NCBI RefSeq assembly: GCF_905220365.1
Contig: NC_061123.1
Span: 3,162,001 to 3,226,000 of the forward strand
DNA from: Vanessa cardui
Lineage: Eukaryota; Arthropoda; Insecta; Lepidoptera; Nymphalidae
DNA length: 64,000 nucleotides
Direction of reading: 5' to 3'
The translations under genes were made by a program, and so were the position numbers. This document shows, piece after piece, positions 48,001-53,077 of this stretch (the first letter of the stretch is position 1; the number at the start of each line of letters is the position of its first letter). The notes beneath the pieces are model-generated. The model had not been told where the DNA came from and made no database searches. It saw only the letters and a list, made by a program, of their open reading frames with translations.

Positions 48001-49346
48001 TATTTGTCGAAACAATTACTAATAAGCAATATTTACGTTACATACTTGTCAAACATTCTATAAATATTACTTAATATTTCGCACTATTCACTTTAATGTC
48101 GAGATACCTATAAATGAAACATATTAGCTAACGTTTATTCAAGCACCACACTCTTCAATAAAACTATTGAGCATTCTCATAAACATCGAAACAGTGATGG
48201 TTATGTAACATAATAACCTTCTGGTAATATTGAGCATGGTGTGATTAAATATTTTCAAATAGAATTAATCTATATTAATATTATAAATGTGAAAGTAAAT
48301 CTGTCTGTCTGCCTGTCGGTCTTTCACGATCAAACCGCTGAACCGAATTTCATAAAATTTGGTATGAAGCAAACATGAACTCCAAGAAAGGATTAGGAAT
48401 AGGCTACGTTTTGCTTAACACATGATAACCAATTAAGACACGAGCGAAGCCGCGGGCGATTACTACTACTAAATAATTCATTTCAATAATCGAATATAAC
48501 AGGCAGATATATAAGTAATGAGAATATTGTATATACAAAATATATTTTTTTTAAAAAATAATTGAATTGGATACCCACAAAAATTAAAAAAAAAACACGC
48601 AAAGGAACTCCATTTACCGACAATAGGGGGATGGTGTGTAGACAACCTGTAATACTAGCCATTTTTATTTTTCTGGCCAGTATTGCCAGGATACTCAATT
48701 TTAAAATTGTACTATTGTCATTGGTCATTAGTAAATGTACATTGTATTGTTTGCTAAAAAAAACATTCAATATTTTATGTATATTATTAATAAATAATCA
48801 CTATGTACAGTACAAATGATAAATATTTATTTTGATTTTTTTTAGAAAGTTGTTCATTGCAAACAAGTTAACAGTGAAATGACTTTTACGTTACAATTAA
48901 CCTAGATAAAAATATCAATAGATATGTGTGATAGAAAATTTCATTTTTATAATTTGACTTGTTTGGAAAACAATATAAATTTTTTATAAAATAACTAAAA
49001 AGGTCTTAATTATAAAATAGTTAGTTAGTGTCTACCTTAATCAATGATAGTTTATTTCATTATCCTTTTGTAAATAAAATAAAGTCATATTTCTTTTGTT
49101 CATTTAATTTATTGCAAACTAATTACACTTGAACCAACACACAACAAAACATAACAAAAACACAAAGATAAATCAATGAGGTGATTAACAAAAACAGCCT
49201 AAGTATAAACAGAAATATTGTTGATTATAAAAAGATTAGATATTCGTTAATTACAGAGTATTATTATATTCAGTATTGTTTAATTTTTAAGAATATTTTG
49301 TTACAAACCTGACTGCCACTCGTACACTAGACTCTTCGCTAGACAT
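1..49346 (-). CDS. KIF21A: KIF21-type kinesin (kinesin-4 family), 18 coding exons, C-terminus outside window
   Basis: This gene encodes a plus-end-directed microtubule motor of the KIF21 group; in vertebrates the family curbs microtubule growth and works in neurons. The hand-spliced protein has about 1,006 residues here. The motor domain spans roughly residues 6-375, with P-loop GQTGSGKT at 88-95, switch I NMNSSSSRSH at 216-225 and switch II DLAGSE at 267-272. A neck follows, then a long coiled-coil stalk (about 400-800) with an acidic Asp/Glu/Ser stretch near 550-592, then the regulatory coiled coil (about 805-938). The match to vertebrate KIF21A/B is colinear from the motor through the regulatory coiled coil, judged from family memory, not a search. 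All 17 junctions are GT/AG and phase-compatible. Vertebrate KIF21A has about 1,670 residues, so the WD40 half is expected left of base 1. Insect orthologues may be filed as Klp31E-like. Confidence 0.95.
188..300 (-). mobile_element. LINE 3' tail fragment in KIF21 intron 17
   Basis: Minus strand reads CAGGGTTTCTGGAAGAGATC, CCCTTTGTACACATTTT, then TTGGTACATAAATAAATAAA. That is a TAAA-type microsatellite end like those of CR1/Jockey-like lepidopteran LINEs. Only the 3'UTR is present. Confidence 0.65.
555..700 (-). CDS. KIF21A: KIF21 exon 17: end of coiled coil and start of tail linker (residues 939-987)
   Basis: The exon encodes LEEKSERTASALRASEEQSL, then LAALLAAVSSGTSTRSVSPVD. Acceptor TTTTCTCAG, donor CAG|GTGCCC at phase 2. 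The Ser/Thr-rich end fits the start of the disordered linker between the coiled coil and the WD40 domain of KIF21. Joined to the next exon it reads SPVDSTLLDVRP. Confidence 0.82.
812..1095 (+). mobile_element. tRNA-derived SINE, family 1, copy in KIF21 intron 16
   Basis: The 5' part resembles a tRNA gene with an A box (GGCCCAGTGGTTAGAACGCG) and B box (GGGTTCAAACC), followed by a conserved tail with AACCCGCATTGGAACAGCGT and ending GCAGTGGGAATTTA. The whole pattern recurs at many places in this window. It is antisense to the kinesin and ends 22 bases from the exon 16 donor. Confidence 0.9.
1118..1279 (-). CDS. KIF21A: KIF21 exon 16: regulatory coiled coil, second part (residues 885-938)
   Basis: The exon begins EENEENELPRVLELVEGEAA and continues through ALRHAHLAAHARRSLADTRA to QLLE. 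It corresponds to the KIF21 segment around LTEARYLLDHFL..GINKGL. Fifty-four codons, phase 0 at both ends, acceptor CCTCGCAG, donor GAG|GTACCC. The composition is very GC-rich and Ala/Arg-rich. Confidence 0.88.
1371..1667 (+). mobile_element. Short interspersed element, family 2, with poly(A) at KIF21 exon 15 donor
   Basis: About 300 bases starting TACTTGGTGGTAGGGCTTTG, through CCACTCATCAGTTATTCTAC and GGGTGAGTGAGCCAGTGTAA, ending GGTGGCCCATATGCTCGTCC, ACCATA and a run of 11 A (1656-1666). The same sequence recurs at 10195, 19068, 51923 and, in part, elsewhere. I recognise it as a common butterfly/moth repeat but cannot name it surely; it may be a SINE or a LINE 3' end. It lies antisense in intron 15 and its tail touches the splice donor of exon 15. 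Confidence 0.88.
1670..1908 (-). CDS. KIF21A: KIF21 exon 15: regulatory coiled coil, first part (residues 805-884)
   Basis: The exon encodes RGRSRISGRELWSRLECWLS, a coiled coil with LEAALEHQLRQRD, and YLRDAIADTQSQIMQIE, matching the KIF21 segment ending in ISDCQANIMQME. In human KIF21A this regulatory coiled coil mediates autoinhibition and is where eye-movement-disorder (CFEOM1) mutations cluster. The start at 1908 rests on a weak acceptor (ATCGGATAG, with few pyrimidines) but gives the right phase after exon 14. The donor is GAG|GTATTT, with a poly(T) run immediately behind it. Confidence 0.87.
1981..2075 (+). repeat. Dispersed repeat, inverted copy of 35884-35980
   Basis: About 95 bases (GGGATATTTACCATG, GGTGGAGCTCGATATTTCGA, TGTCTTGTTCACGAGACTG) match 35884-35980 in reverse complement with roughly ten differences. 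Probably the untranslated end of a LINE or another dispersed family. Lies in intron 14. Confidence 0.8.
2276..2363 (-). CDS. KIF21A: KIF21 exon 14: end of first stalk coiled coil (residues 776-804)
   Basis: The exon encodes VLKRKQEEVSLLRRGHRDKL then SSRAAGRLH, aligning with VLRRKTEEVxALRR..xxKVAGK of KIF21. Donor G|GTAAGA at phase 1, acceptor TTAACAG. The long Ser/Thr-rich linker found here in vertebrate proteins is missing or lies in an unseen exon. Confidence 0.9.
2458..2538 (-). CDS. KIF21A: KIF21 exon 13: 27-codon stalk exon (residues 749-775)
   Basis: The exon encodes VAQLRKESRKNANLIRSLEA then ETRLKEQ, matching the KIF21 consensus IAQLKKxQRKxxxxLRLLEAQ. Acceptor AATTCAG, donor CAA|GTGAGT, phase 0 at both ends. 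Confidence 0.9.
2796..2867 (-). CDS. KIF21A: KIF21 exon 12: 24-codon stalk exon (residues 725-748)
   Basis: This short exon encodes VKLVQRMRAESKRHAQAEAA then RAKE, and joins exon 11 to give KRDKVKLVQRM, the KIF21 pattern KxxKVxLMKQM. Acceptor CTTTCAG, donor GAG|GTACGT, both strong and in phase 0. It is too short to stand out as an open frame and is supported by splice sites and homology. Confidence 0.9.
2929..3351 (+). mobile_element. Two LINE 3' tails in direct repeat inside KIF21 intron 11
   Basis: Two similar units (2929-3132 and 3133-3351) each start AGTGTCGTGGCGTGTGTG, run through GCATGCGTAAGCGATCCCGT and CCGAAAGACGGAGAGGGTAC, and end in CCAGCGT plus a poly(A) run. The 18-base lead recurs once more at 3352 with one change, so it looks like a repeated target-site duplication. 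The same body at 51043-51231 follows the end of a LINE-like ORF, so these are taken as 3'UTR-only insertions of a non-LTR element. Confidence 0.85.
3376..3575 (-). CDS. KIF21A: KIF21 exon 11: stalk coiled coil (residues 658-724)
   Basis: The exon reads ASQSSPPTDKLKRVKEEYER, then SRELRRLQAAQREHARLQRS and ELTNLKRDK, closely following the KIF21 consensus (EYEKK..ELQRLQ.AQKEHARL). It is strongly GC-rich, which creates spurious open frames on the other strand. Its donor AAG|GTGCGC lies 25 bases from a block of LINE tails at 2929-3351. Confidence 0.92.
3946..4140 (-). CDS. KIF21A: KIF21 exon 10: stalk coiled coil (residues 593-658)
   Basis: The exon encodes ILSEQLAALSEDIDTKARLV, EQLEASQRRLAALRTHYEQR and RDKVLASLG, a continuous heptad pattern matching the KIF21 segment that follows the acidic insert. 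Acceptor ATGTGCAG, donor G|GTGAGT, 195 bases. Confidence 0.92.
4247..4436 (-). CDS. KIF21A: KIF21 exon 9: acidic linker in the stalk (residues 530-593)
   Basis: The exon begins with a short helix (EKELLARSMGELEFQRKL) and turns into a low-complexity Glu/Asp/Ser region ending ASDSDDDEAN. Vertebrate KIF21 proteins have a longer acidic low-complexity insert at the same place, so composition and position fit. Donor G|GTACGC at phase 1; acceptor TCTTTTAG. Confidence 0.88.
4482..4633 (+). mobile_element. tRNA-derived SINE, family 1, tail fragment in KIF21 intron 9 flank
   Basis: Only the 3' two-thirds remain (AAATTCATCTCTTGCTCAGT, then TTCTGCCACAT and GAACCCGTATTGGATCGCCA). It lies in the intron between exons 8 and 9, 46 bases from the exon 9 acceptor side, and is strongly diverged. 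Confidence 0.7.
5312..5572 (+). mobile_element. tRNA-derived SINE, family 1, copy in KIF21 intron 8
   Basis: A and B boxes and the conserved tail ending CCCAGCAGTGGGAAATTTAC are present. A short segment is missing after the AAACCTGCATGTG block. Antisense to the kinesin, 199 bases from the exon 8 donor. Confidence 0.9.
5772..5927 (-). CDS. KIF21A: KIF21 exon 8: stalk (residues 478-529)
   Basis: The exon starts GYVTEIEDLRAQLMESNALY, which closely follows the KIF21 consensus around GYxxEIEDLRAxLxES, then gives a basic stretch and DDAKRELYK. Exactly 52 codons; donor AAG|GTAAAT and acceptor TTTCCAG. Confidence 0.92.
6296..6532 (-). CDS. KIF21A: KIF21 exon 7: proximal coiled coil (residues 399-477)
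   Basis: The exon starts GKRVVSENGQEGWSDVVQEN and continues with heptad-like repeats (ILNAEVESLRRRVKAMQGTI), matching the first stalk segment of KIF21. It is 79 codons long, phase 0 at both ends, with acceptor TTTTCTAG and donor CAG|GTATGA. Confidence 0.92.
6610..6812 (-). CDS. KIF21A: KIF21 exon 6: end of motor domain and neck (residues 331-398)
   Basis: The exon reads NSNTVMIACVSPSDRDFMET, LNTLKYANRARNIKNRCVVN, then a basic/heptad stretch (INQLRHEVARLQLELAEYKQ). This is the last strand and helix of the motor followed by the neck that starts the coiled coil. Acceptor TTTCTAG, donor CAA|GTACGA, end phase 0. Confidence 0.95.
6886..7044 (-). CDS. KIF21A: KIF21 exon 5: motor segment ATGERAREGISINCGLLALG (residues 278-330)
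   Basis: The exon encodes the alpha-4 region of the motor: GERAREGISINCGLLALGNV, SALGDKS, then HVPYRDSKLTRLLQDSLGG. These form the main microtubule-binding helix and the loop after it, and are nearly identical to the family consensus. The introns on both sides are short (84 and 73 bases), and both junctions split a Gly codon as G|GN. Confidence 0.95.
7129..7450 (-). CDS. KIF21A: KIF21 exon 4: switch I and switch II (residues 171-277)
   Basis: This exon carries switch I (NMNSSSSRSHAVFTL) and switch II (FHFVDLAGSERLKRTG), which sense ATP hydrolysis and pass the change to the microtubule-binding face. Between them is a charged loop (residues about 237-254) typical in position of the KIF21 group. 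The acceptor is TTATAG|GGT and the donor G|GTAGGT at phase 1. The Gly codon of RTG is finished by the next exon. Confidence 0.95.
7974..8216 (-). CDS. KIF21A: KIF21 exon 3: P-loop and following motor segment (residues 90-170)
   Basis: The exon opens with TGSGKTYTMGSG, the nucleotide-binding P-loop, and goes on through GIIPRAIRDLF and QAQFIELYNEDIVDLLDP, standard landmarks of kinesin motors. The acceptor is TATTCCAG and the donor AAG|GTTAGT, and the length of 243 bases is exactly 81 codons. Lys94 of GSGKT is the expected ATP-phosphate-binding lysine. Confidence 0.95.
8827..9126 (+). mobile_element. tRNA-derived SINE, family 1, copy in KIF21 intron 2
   Basis: Nearly full-length copy with both promoter boxes (GTGGTTAGAACGCG and GGGTTTCAAACC, the latter with one extra T). 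It ends in a short TGT microsatellite after GGGAATTTACAGGC. It begins about 610 bases from exon 3. Confidence 0.9.
10195..10475 (-). mobile_element. Short interspersed element, family 2, minus-strand copy
   Basis: Reverse-complement copy: T-run, ATGGGCCACCTGATGGTAAG, GTGCGCCACCAACCTTAGGA-like block and GGCTTGCACAAAGCCCTGCC at the far end. Nearly full length. Confidence 0.88.
15399..15554 (+). mobile_element. tRNA-derived SINE, family 1, internally deleted copy
   Basis: The head (ATGGCCCAGTAGGCAGAACG) and tail (ATTCTGCCACATGTGAATAT to CCCAACAGTTGGAAATTTC) are present. The B box and centre are deleted, leaving about half the usual length. Confidence 0.8.
18247..18408 (-). mobile_element. tRNA-derived SINE, family 1, decayed minus-strand fragment
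   Basis: The block ATGCAGGTTTCCTGACGATG and a diverged head (CAGTGGTGCTTGCCTAGGTT, then ATGCACGCGTTTCGACCACA) identify an old copy that lacks the 3' tail. Confidence 0.75.
19068..19289 (+). mobile_element. Short interspersed element, family 2, diverged copy
   Basis: CAAGCCCGTCTGGATCACAC, GCCAGTATAACTACAGGCAT and TTGGCGATGGAAG preserve the family order with many changes and a gap after CCCGTCTGG. Confidence 0.75.
23266..23477 (-). mobile_element. RTE-type LINE 3' fragment with target-site duplication
   Basis: On the minus strand the fragment reads like the C-terminus of a lepidopteran RTE reverse-transcriptase ORF: RRRGGRPPTRWSDDL, a decayed middle, then SLGEAYVQQWMSFG and a stop, ending in an ATG-repeat tail as RTE elements do. 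The 11-base AAAAGTTACAT occurs exactly on both sides (23255-23265 and 23478-23488), so the element is a 5'-truncated, target-primed insertion. It landed next to another dispersed repeat (23478-23650). Confidence 0.85.
23478..23650 (+). repeat. Dispersed non-coding repeat, family 4, split by RTE insertion
   Basis: Shares TGAACCGAATTT.ATGAAATTT and the GAACGAAGTCACGGGC end with 48277-48468. The RTE fragment at 23266-23477 interrupts its left part, shown by the duplicated AAAAGTTACAT. Confidence 0.7.
24641..24930 (+). mobile_element. tRNA-derived SINE, family 1, near-complete copy
   Basis: Both boxes and the full tail are present (ends ATCAGCAGTGGGAAATTTAC). A decayed relative lies just upstream at about 24390-24560, recognised by GCGGGTTCAAGTCCGGGCGA. 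Confidence 0.9.
28765..28962 (+). mobile_element. tRNA-derived SINE, family 1, old diverged copy
   Basis: TTGCGGGTTTAAACCGCGCT, AACGTGAGGAAACCTGCATG and a degraded tail (TTAGCCTAGCATTGGAAC) mark an old copy without a clear A box. Smaller relics of the same family lie at about 30020-30066 (minus) and 32350-32480 (plus). Confidence 0.65.
29682..29880 (+). repeat. Dispersed non-coding repeat, family 5
   Basis: Shares with 33779-34032 the blocks ACCT(T/C)CTTC.TGAATC, CTAT(C/T)(C/T)ATTAAAAAAA, GTAGTTTTAAAGATTTAAGC-like and GCGACTTTGTTT..ACTATGTA. Unclassified; a Helitron-related or MITE-like origin is possible but not shown. Confidence 0.7.
30505..30733 (-). CDS. KIF21A: KIF21 exon 2: first part of the motor domain (residues 13-89)
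   Basis: The exon encodes IRPQTPAEVVDGCGVC, a Gly-rich loop, then AFTFDYAFEP and YNATVLAYGQ, all diagnostic of a kinesin motor and closest to KIF21. Its acceptor is TATAATTCCAG and its donor CAG|GTAAGT. It is GC-rich against AT-rich flanks, as expected for an isolated exon between 18.6 kb and 22.3 kb introns. The exon stops at Gly-Gln, just before the Thr that opens the rest of the P-loop. Confidence 0.93.
33779..34032 (+). repeat. Dispersed non-coding repeat, family 5
   Basis: Starts CTAGTGACCCGCTCCGGCTT, then TTCGCACGAG, and ends GACTTTGTTTGGTACTATGT. Related to 29682-29880, with a decayed end near 16740-16780. No coding capacity. Confidence 0.7.
35884..35980 (-). repeat. Dispersed repeat, inverted copy of 1981-2075
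   Basis: Reads TCGTGAACAAGACATTCTTA, TCGAAATATCGAGCTCCACC, ACATGGTAAATATCCCGA. It pairs with the copy in intron 14 and is otherwise unexplained. Confidence 0.8.
37822..38111 (-). mobile_element. tRNA-derived SINE, family 1, minus-strand copy in intron 1
   Basis: The mirror image of the other copies: it begins TAACAGCCTGTAAATTTCCC and ends with the complement of the A box (ACTGAGCCATCTCGGC). The only full copy here in the same orientation as the kinesin. Confidence 0.9.
40700..43516 (-). mobile_element. Non-LTR retrotransposon, 5'-truncated, CR1/Jockey supergroup
   Basis: The element lies in intron 1 in the same orientation as the kinesin. It has an open ORF for part of the endonuclease and all of the reverse transcriptase, followed by about 270 bases of AT-rich 3'UTR that ends in a TAAA-type microsatellite (about 40700-40722), a common 3' end in CR1/L2/Jockey-like lineages. 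The 5' end is lost in the endonuclease, near 43516. I did not find clear target-site duplications. The exact 3' boundary is approximate. Confidence 0.85.
40979..43516 (-). CDS. Endonuclease-reverse transcriptase ORF of the non-LTR element (N-terminally truncated)
   Basis: The frame is open for 845 codons; the first Met gives 822 residues. Counting from that Met, IVGDFN at 21-26 and RQLDLVF near 74 are the C-terminal half of an apurinic-type endonuclease. The reverse transcriptase follows with KGSGPDGIPP (337-346), YTDYSKAFD (464-472), SGVPQGS (521-527) and the catalytic YADD (553-556), then the thumb and a basic C-terminus. Family role: nicking DNA and copying element RNA at the nick. The first half of the endonuclease is missing, so the copy cannot be autonomous. 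There is no frameshift or internal stop, which suggests a young insertion. An assignment to the Daphne or Jockey clade is a guess. Confidence 0.88.
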   Translation of the reverse strand, partial: LASLKYIQIHCYFPQSGSQFQDQLNFYERISELVILNPKDIFLIVGDFNVPSAIWSPSSTSAELCENIGNSMVNAMSSFMSLNNFSQYNSVSNINNRQLDLVFSNSNCRVMRCETPLVKEDVHHPTLDIMLMDINISSFPSPPRIVKLFHKADYKIINELLADIDWSVIFDYYDIDTSVEKFYYIINDIIIKNIPSKVVVDLSKYPAWYSPALIKIIKEKLKYHNKWKMYDNYSDYSTFKLLRDRQKRVEKTCYDNYLDFAENNILRNSKCFWTFVKTKQYTNDIPERLYYNDISTSDGRQISNLFNEYFYTSFEHSTHLNNFSCNSQNNSGYANTINLSSVDISLADVRKYLKTLNIKKGSGPDGIPPLFLSKCYMTISVPLHLLFCISLHTCTMPSIWKQSYIVPIFKNGDRHDIKNYRPISKLSSIPKRFERIIYDKIFPSIRPIIIDQQHGFINKKSTETNLCEFTDYVLTAMDKGYQVDVVYTDYSKAFDKISHSILIAKMEFIGVHGDLLRWIKSYLLNRSQAVTVKGYCSSFLPVPSGVPQGSHLGPLFFNIYINDVVSVFASSKFLLYADDTKIYKIIKSVDDCISLQKDLNLLSDYCTTNSLFLNIKKCNCITYTRKRKVIIYNYRLKEDDIKRVSVVKDLGITLDSKLLFVEHINSITSKAFRMLGFVLRISREFKRVSTFALLYKSFVRPILEYACTVWNPQYSKYIELIENIQEKFLKYLKFSSINNLNQIEKIPTTEQRRLERDMVFLYKLIHNIFDSPYLLSKINIKCPRPGSRNKSIFDFPLTKTKYAANAFVNRSSKQYNKTFTECDIFHLSLKKFKLQVKEILYSEEP
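48277..48468 (+). repeat. Dispersed non-coding repeat, family 4
   Basis: Contains AAACCGCTGAACCGAATTTC and ends ACGAGCGAAGCCGCGGGCGA. A relative at 23478-23650 has CAGCTGAACCGAATTTGATG and ends ACGAACGAAGTCACGGGCAA. A common type in moth and butterfly genomes; class not assigned. Confidence 0.7.
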
Positions 49347-49362
49347 TGCTGCATCTGACCAC
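49309..49362 (-). CDS. KIF21A: KIF21 exon 1: start codon and first 12 residues
   Basis: The start codon is at 49346-49344 and the first residues read MSSEESSVRVAV, which leads directly into the conserved kinesin beta-1 strand (VRVAVRIRPQ). An acceptor (CTTCACAG) ends at 49363, so this exon probably begins at 49362 with 16 bases of 5'UTR. The donor AG|GTTTGT follows 49309. The codon for Arg13 is split: AG here and A in exon 2. The phase agreement and the rebuilt VRIRPQ motif make this start secure even though only 38 bases are coding. Confidence 0.9.
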
Positions 49363-49752
49363 CTGTGAAGGAGAATTGTTATCATAACAAAGTATTATGA
49401 GAGCTATCAATTATAATTGATGTAAATATTTTATTTGATACTAATATTTTTTTTTTTACAATATTAAACTCTAGCTAGCACAGAAATATAAACAGACTTC
49501 TTATATTATTTTATAAATTTATTTATTTGATTTTTTTTTTATTATATTAAACAAAAAAAAAAGTTATTAAAAAGGCTTGTATCGGTTGGACAAAAAATTA
49601 ATTGCCTATAAATAATTTTACTTTCAACTACAATGATATAAGTAAAATTGATAAGTTTGGACTTACAAATCTTGTTTATATGTTATTATCAGATTCACAC
49701 GAGTTCACAGACCTTTCTACTGTATATAGTACAAATTGAGCAATTTACTTAC

Positions 49753-50130
49753 TATACTCGGTAGAATCTTCACTTTTCGCTTAACTAGATCACATTTCTT
49801 TTATAACAGCTTCAATACGACACGCTAAATTAACACCGACTGAGATTTCCGTCCATCTTTCACTAACATAATAAAACAATTTAATTTAATATGAAATGCG
49901 GCAATTTTTACTTCTAGACAAAAGACTATAACATTGATTTCAAATAATATTATACATTTCACACATTCACGAAGCGTCGCGTTTATAAACAATCGAATTT
50001 AAATATTAAAACGATCGACACCACAACTCCGTTACCGCACAAAATGACACTGACAGCAAAATTCACAAACTTCGATTTCACTGATTATGTCATTACGACG
50101 TAAGTACTTCCACTGACGACAAGTAGCAAA
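49753..50130 (-). promoter_or_regulatory. Probable KIF21 5' non-coding exon and core promoter
   Basis: Exon 1 has an acceptor 16 bases before its start codon, so a non-coding leader exon should lie upstream. A donor-like GTAAGT at 49752-49747 marks a plausible end of such an exon at 49753. Four TCAGT initiator-like motifs (the arthropod consensus) occur on the minus strand between about 49834 and 50118. No TATA box position can be fixed. Transcription start and exon bounds are inferred, not seen directly. Confidence 0.4.
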
Positions 50131-50363
50131 ATTTGACTTTGACAACAGAAAATTATACTTTATCTGTATCATAGACAGACATTTTTTTTATTTTAAAAGA
50201 CCTATTTAATTATATACTTCAAATTGTTATTAAAATATTTTACGCAATTAGACAATAATAATAAATTTTGTCATAAATAAGTCTTTACTTTATTAACGTT
50301 CAGAAGCTTGAACGTGTACCAGATGTCAGTTCGTTTCACAAAGTGATTTTAAGATTTTTCAGT

Positions 50364-50372
50364 AGATGGCGC
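50364..50372 (+). promoter_or_regulatory. CTCF-like motif upstream of the KIF21 promoter
   Basis: AGATGGCGC fits the insect CTCF core consensus AGRKGGCGC. It lies about 1 kb upstream of the start codon and a few hundred bases beyond the putative leader exon. A single 9-base match is weak evidence on its own. Confidence 0.3.
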
Positions 50373-50886
50373 TTTCAATGAATGAAATGTAATGAAAATA
50401 TGGTGGATTATTTAATTCAGAATGAAGTCTGAGGATTTCAGAATCATAATTCTTTCTTTTATCTATTTAAATAAATGAATAAATAAATAATAAAGAATAA
50501 GAAGTTATTATATAATTGTATATATAGTAAATAATAATAAAAATTGTAATTAATGAAACTTATAAGTATCATATTATGGTATAAACGTATGTATATATTA
50601 ATTATATAATACAGGGTTTTTGGGTTTTTCTGTGAACACCGCCGAGGCTCGGAACCAATAGGTTTTTTTTCTTTCTTCTTAGTTAAAAAGGGCTTCAATA
50701 TTGTTAAAAGTATATATTGATTGCTACTTGGTGAAGATATATAGAAAAAAACGAATTTTTCGAATTTCATGTTATATTAAATAATGGATGAAATTATTTA
50801 AATTGAGTTAATTCATTCGTAAATATTTAATTAAAATAATAATTTCGTAACTTATCTATTCACGTCTAGACGATATTATAAACCTA

Positions 50887-51231
50887 TATATCTGGGCTCT
50901 ATCCCAATGAGTGCAAATTCAGATTGGAGGACCTTGGAATCCCAACAGCAGACCTTGCGACATTACCACGAGAATCCCTCCTAGGTCCAACACCTAGGCT
51001 AAGTGTTTGAGGCCCGCATAGGCGGGCCGACCGTCAGGGCGTCACGGTAGCATGCGTAAGCGATCCCGTGGCGCCCGCCGAAAGACGGAGAGGGTACCGC
51101 TGGTTTTTTAGTGGGTAAACGCGGTGGACCTCGGCGCACTCGACGTCCAGGAATCCGGGGAGTCCCACACTGCCCCCCACTTTCCATTCACGTGGGGGAA
51201 GCGCGTAAAACGTTTTTTCAGCGAAAAAAAA
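50887..51231 (+). mobile_element. LINE C-terminal fragment with 3'UTR
   Basis: An open stretch ends at a TGA (51008-51010) and reads NECKFRLEDLGIPTADLATL then PRESLLGPTPRLSV. It is directly followed by a perfect stem-loop (GGCCCGC-ATAG-GCGGGCC, 51011-51028), then the GCATGCGTAAGCGATCCCGT body shared with 2929-3351, and a short poly(A). The layout suggests the end of a non-LTR ORF plus its 3'UTR, 5'-truncated. The clade is not recognised. Confidence 0.7.
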
Positions 51232-51922
51232 GGTCTTATGACATTAAGAACGATGAGCCACAACCCACACATGAATCGCGGGTAGCGAGAAGAGGAGGCA
51301 GAATCGTAAAGGCTAATGCAGGTCAGGTCAGGTCACTTCCGAGTCGAGAGGAAATAATAACCTTCTGCCACTACTGTGGTGTTTTACAAATATAATATAT
51401 TTTAAGATATTAAATTTTATCGTTAAAACTTTACTATTAATCAAAGTAGGTAATCATGTTTAAAATGGTTGTTATTTTTTTAAATATATTTATAACGCTA
51501 TCTATTTCTGCATATACAACCAATAATAAAATATTATGATGTGTAAAGATTAACATTTAACAACTTATTTAAATTCCAGAAGTTAGTATTTATGTGTAGA
51601 TTTTATGACGCTTTTATAGTACCTTGTTTTTTTTACTTTCACTTAAATTATTCTAAAGCGTTGACTTAATACGGCTGTTACTGTAAATACTTGGATATTT
51701 TTATATCAAAAAAGTAATAGTGCGGTTGCTAGGAATGCTGTGTAGGTACTTATTATTTAGCTTCTGATCTAAAATATATATTTTTTATGCCTTACCGCCG
51801 AGTTGTCGTTATAAAGTTTTATGTGAATTTGAATGTCGTAAAGATTCAAGTAAATACTTGCTTCGTGTAAGTATTTATAAAACATTTTATAACCGAATTA
51901 GTAAATGATTTAAGTAAGTAGG

Positions 51923-52196
51923 TATTTTTATTACAAACGTAGGCGGACGGGTAAATCGGGCACCTGATGGTAAGTGGTCACAACTATCTATTGCCATCGG
52001 CGCCGTAAGAAATTTTAAGAATATTTTCCATCACCAAAGCGGGACCAACCATCGAAATGAAGATGTTACCTATATCCATTGTACCTTTTAAGCCGGGGCA
52101 TATTTAAAAATACTAAGCATTGGTGATAGACGGGATAATGTGTGGTATATAATGAATGTGTGGTACCTACCTGGAATAGTTTGCACGAAGCTATAC
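51923..52196 (-). mobile_element. Short interspersed element, family 2, intergenic minus-strand copy
   Basis: GGGCACCTGATGGTAAGTGG, GGCGCCGTAAGAAATTTTAA and TTTGCACGAAGC in the expected order. Fragments of the same family lie at 15739-15812 and about 56595-56732, both minus. Confidence 0.8.
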
Positions 52197-53077
52197 CTAA
52201 CTTAAACAAAGCTTCGACATTAATGAATACTATATATATTTATGATACACATAGATTTTTAGGCACATAAATATATGTATACTTATCACGGAGGCAGTCA
52301 CTTGTGATCACAATGAAAAAAATCACTATCATTAATTTCCCAAGTTTCTTTCTAGTTTTTGTACAACGATATCTAATTCAATAGATACCTATGAGGACCC
52401 CAAAATCACTAGCCGTGAGCGCTCCCTATTTCATCTAATAAATATAAGTAAGTATGGGTTATTTAAAGGTTATTGATAAATATCATAAATATATATTTTT
52501 TTGATATCCTGAAATTTCTTTACAAAAATTGGTAAACCAGAAAACAAATGTTCAAGATGTCGTTCGATTACATTACCTTATTTGTGTAAGTGTTACAAAT
52601 GTCTTTGATACTTAAAATAATTAAATATTCATTCATTTGTTATCTCCAGAGTAAGTCGTATTTTATTTTCCAATACCTAAACATAAATAAATAAAGCCCC
52701 GACAAACAACATAATTTGCTAATAGCTGTTCCATTTGCAAATATAAATCCCGACGTTGTTTGAGAGAATTTTGATGTGTGGTTGTTTTTTTAATTATTAA
52801 ATTATTCAGGAACAATTAAATTTCTAAAACAAAAAGTATTATAAATAAGATTCTTTCTGATTTTAGGGTGACACAGTTAATTAAACACAATTGAGTTTCT
52901 CTGTAAGAAGAGATTTATTGGTTAAATTTACGCAAATTACAATAATAAAAATAAAATAAAAGTCTGTATTCACTTACTGCTTATTGCAAAATAATATTTA
53001 CGAACCTGTAAGAAGAGAAATGACATTTAATGTTATTATTAACAATGTCTGTTCCTAAATTACAAGATTCTTTACAT

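Larger units (their letters stand above)
30734..49308 (-). other. KIF21 intron 1 (18.6 kb)
   Basis: AT-rich intron with no host coding exon that I can support. It contains the non-LTR retrotransposon at 40700-43516, one complete minus-strand SINE (37822-38111), a decayed one near 32350, and short dispersed repeats at 33779-34032, 35884-35980 and 48277-48468. GC-richer islands stand out at 32090-32260, 33580-33690, 36150-36290, 43900-44150 and 47430-47530. Confidence 0.8.
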
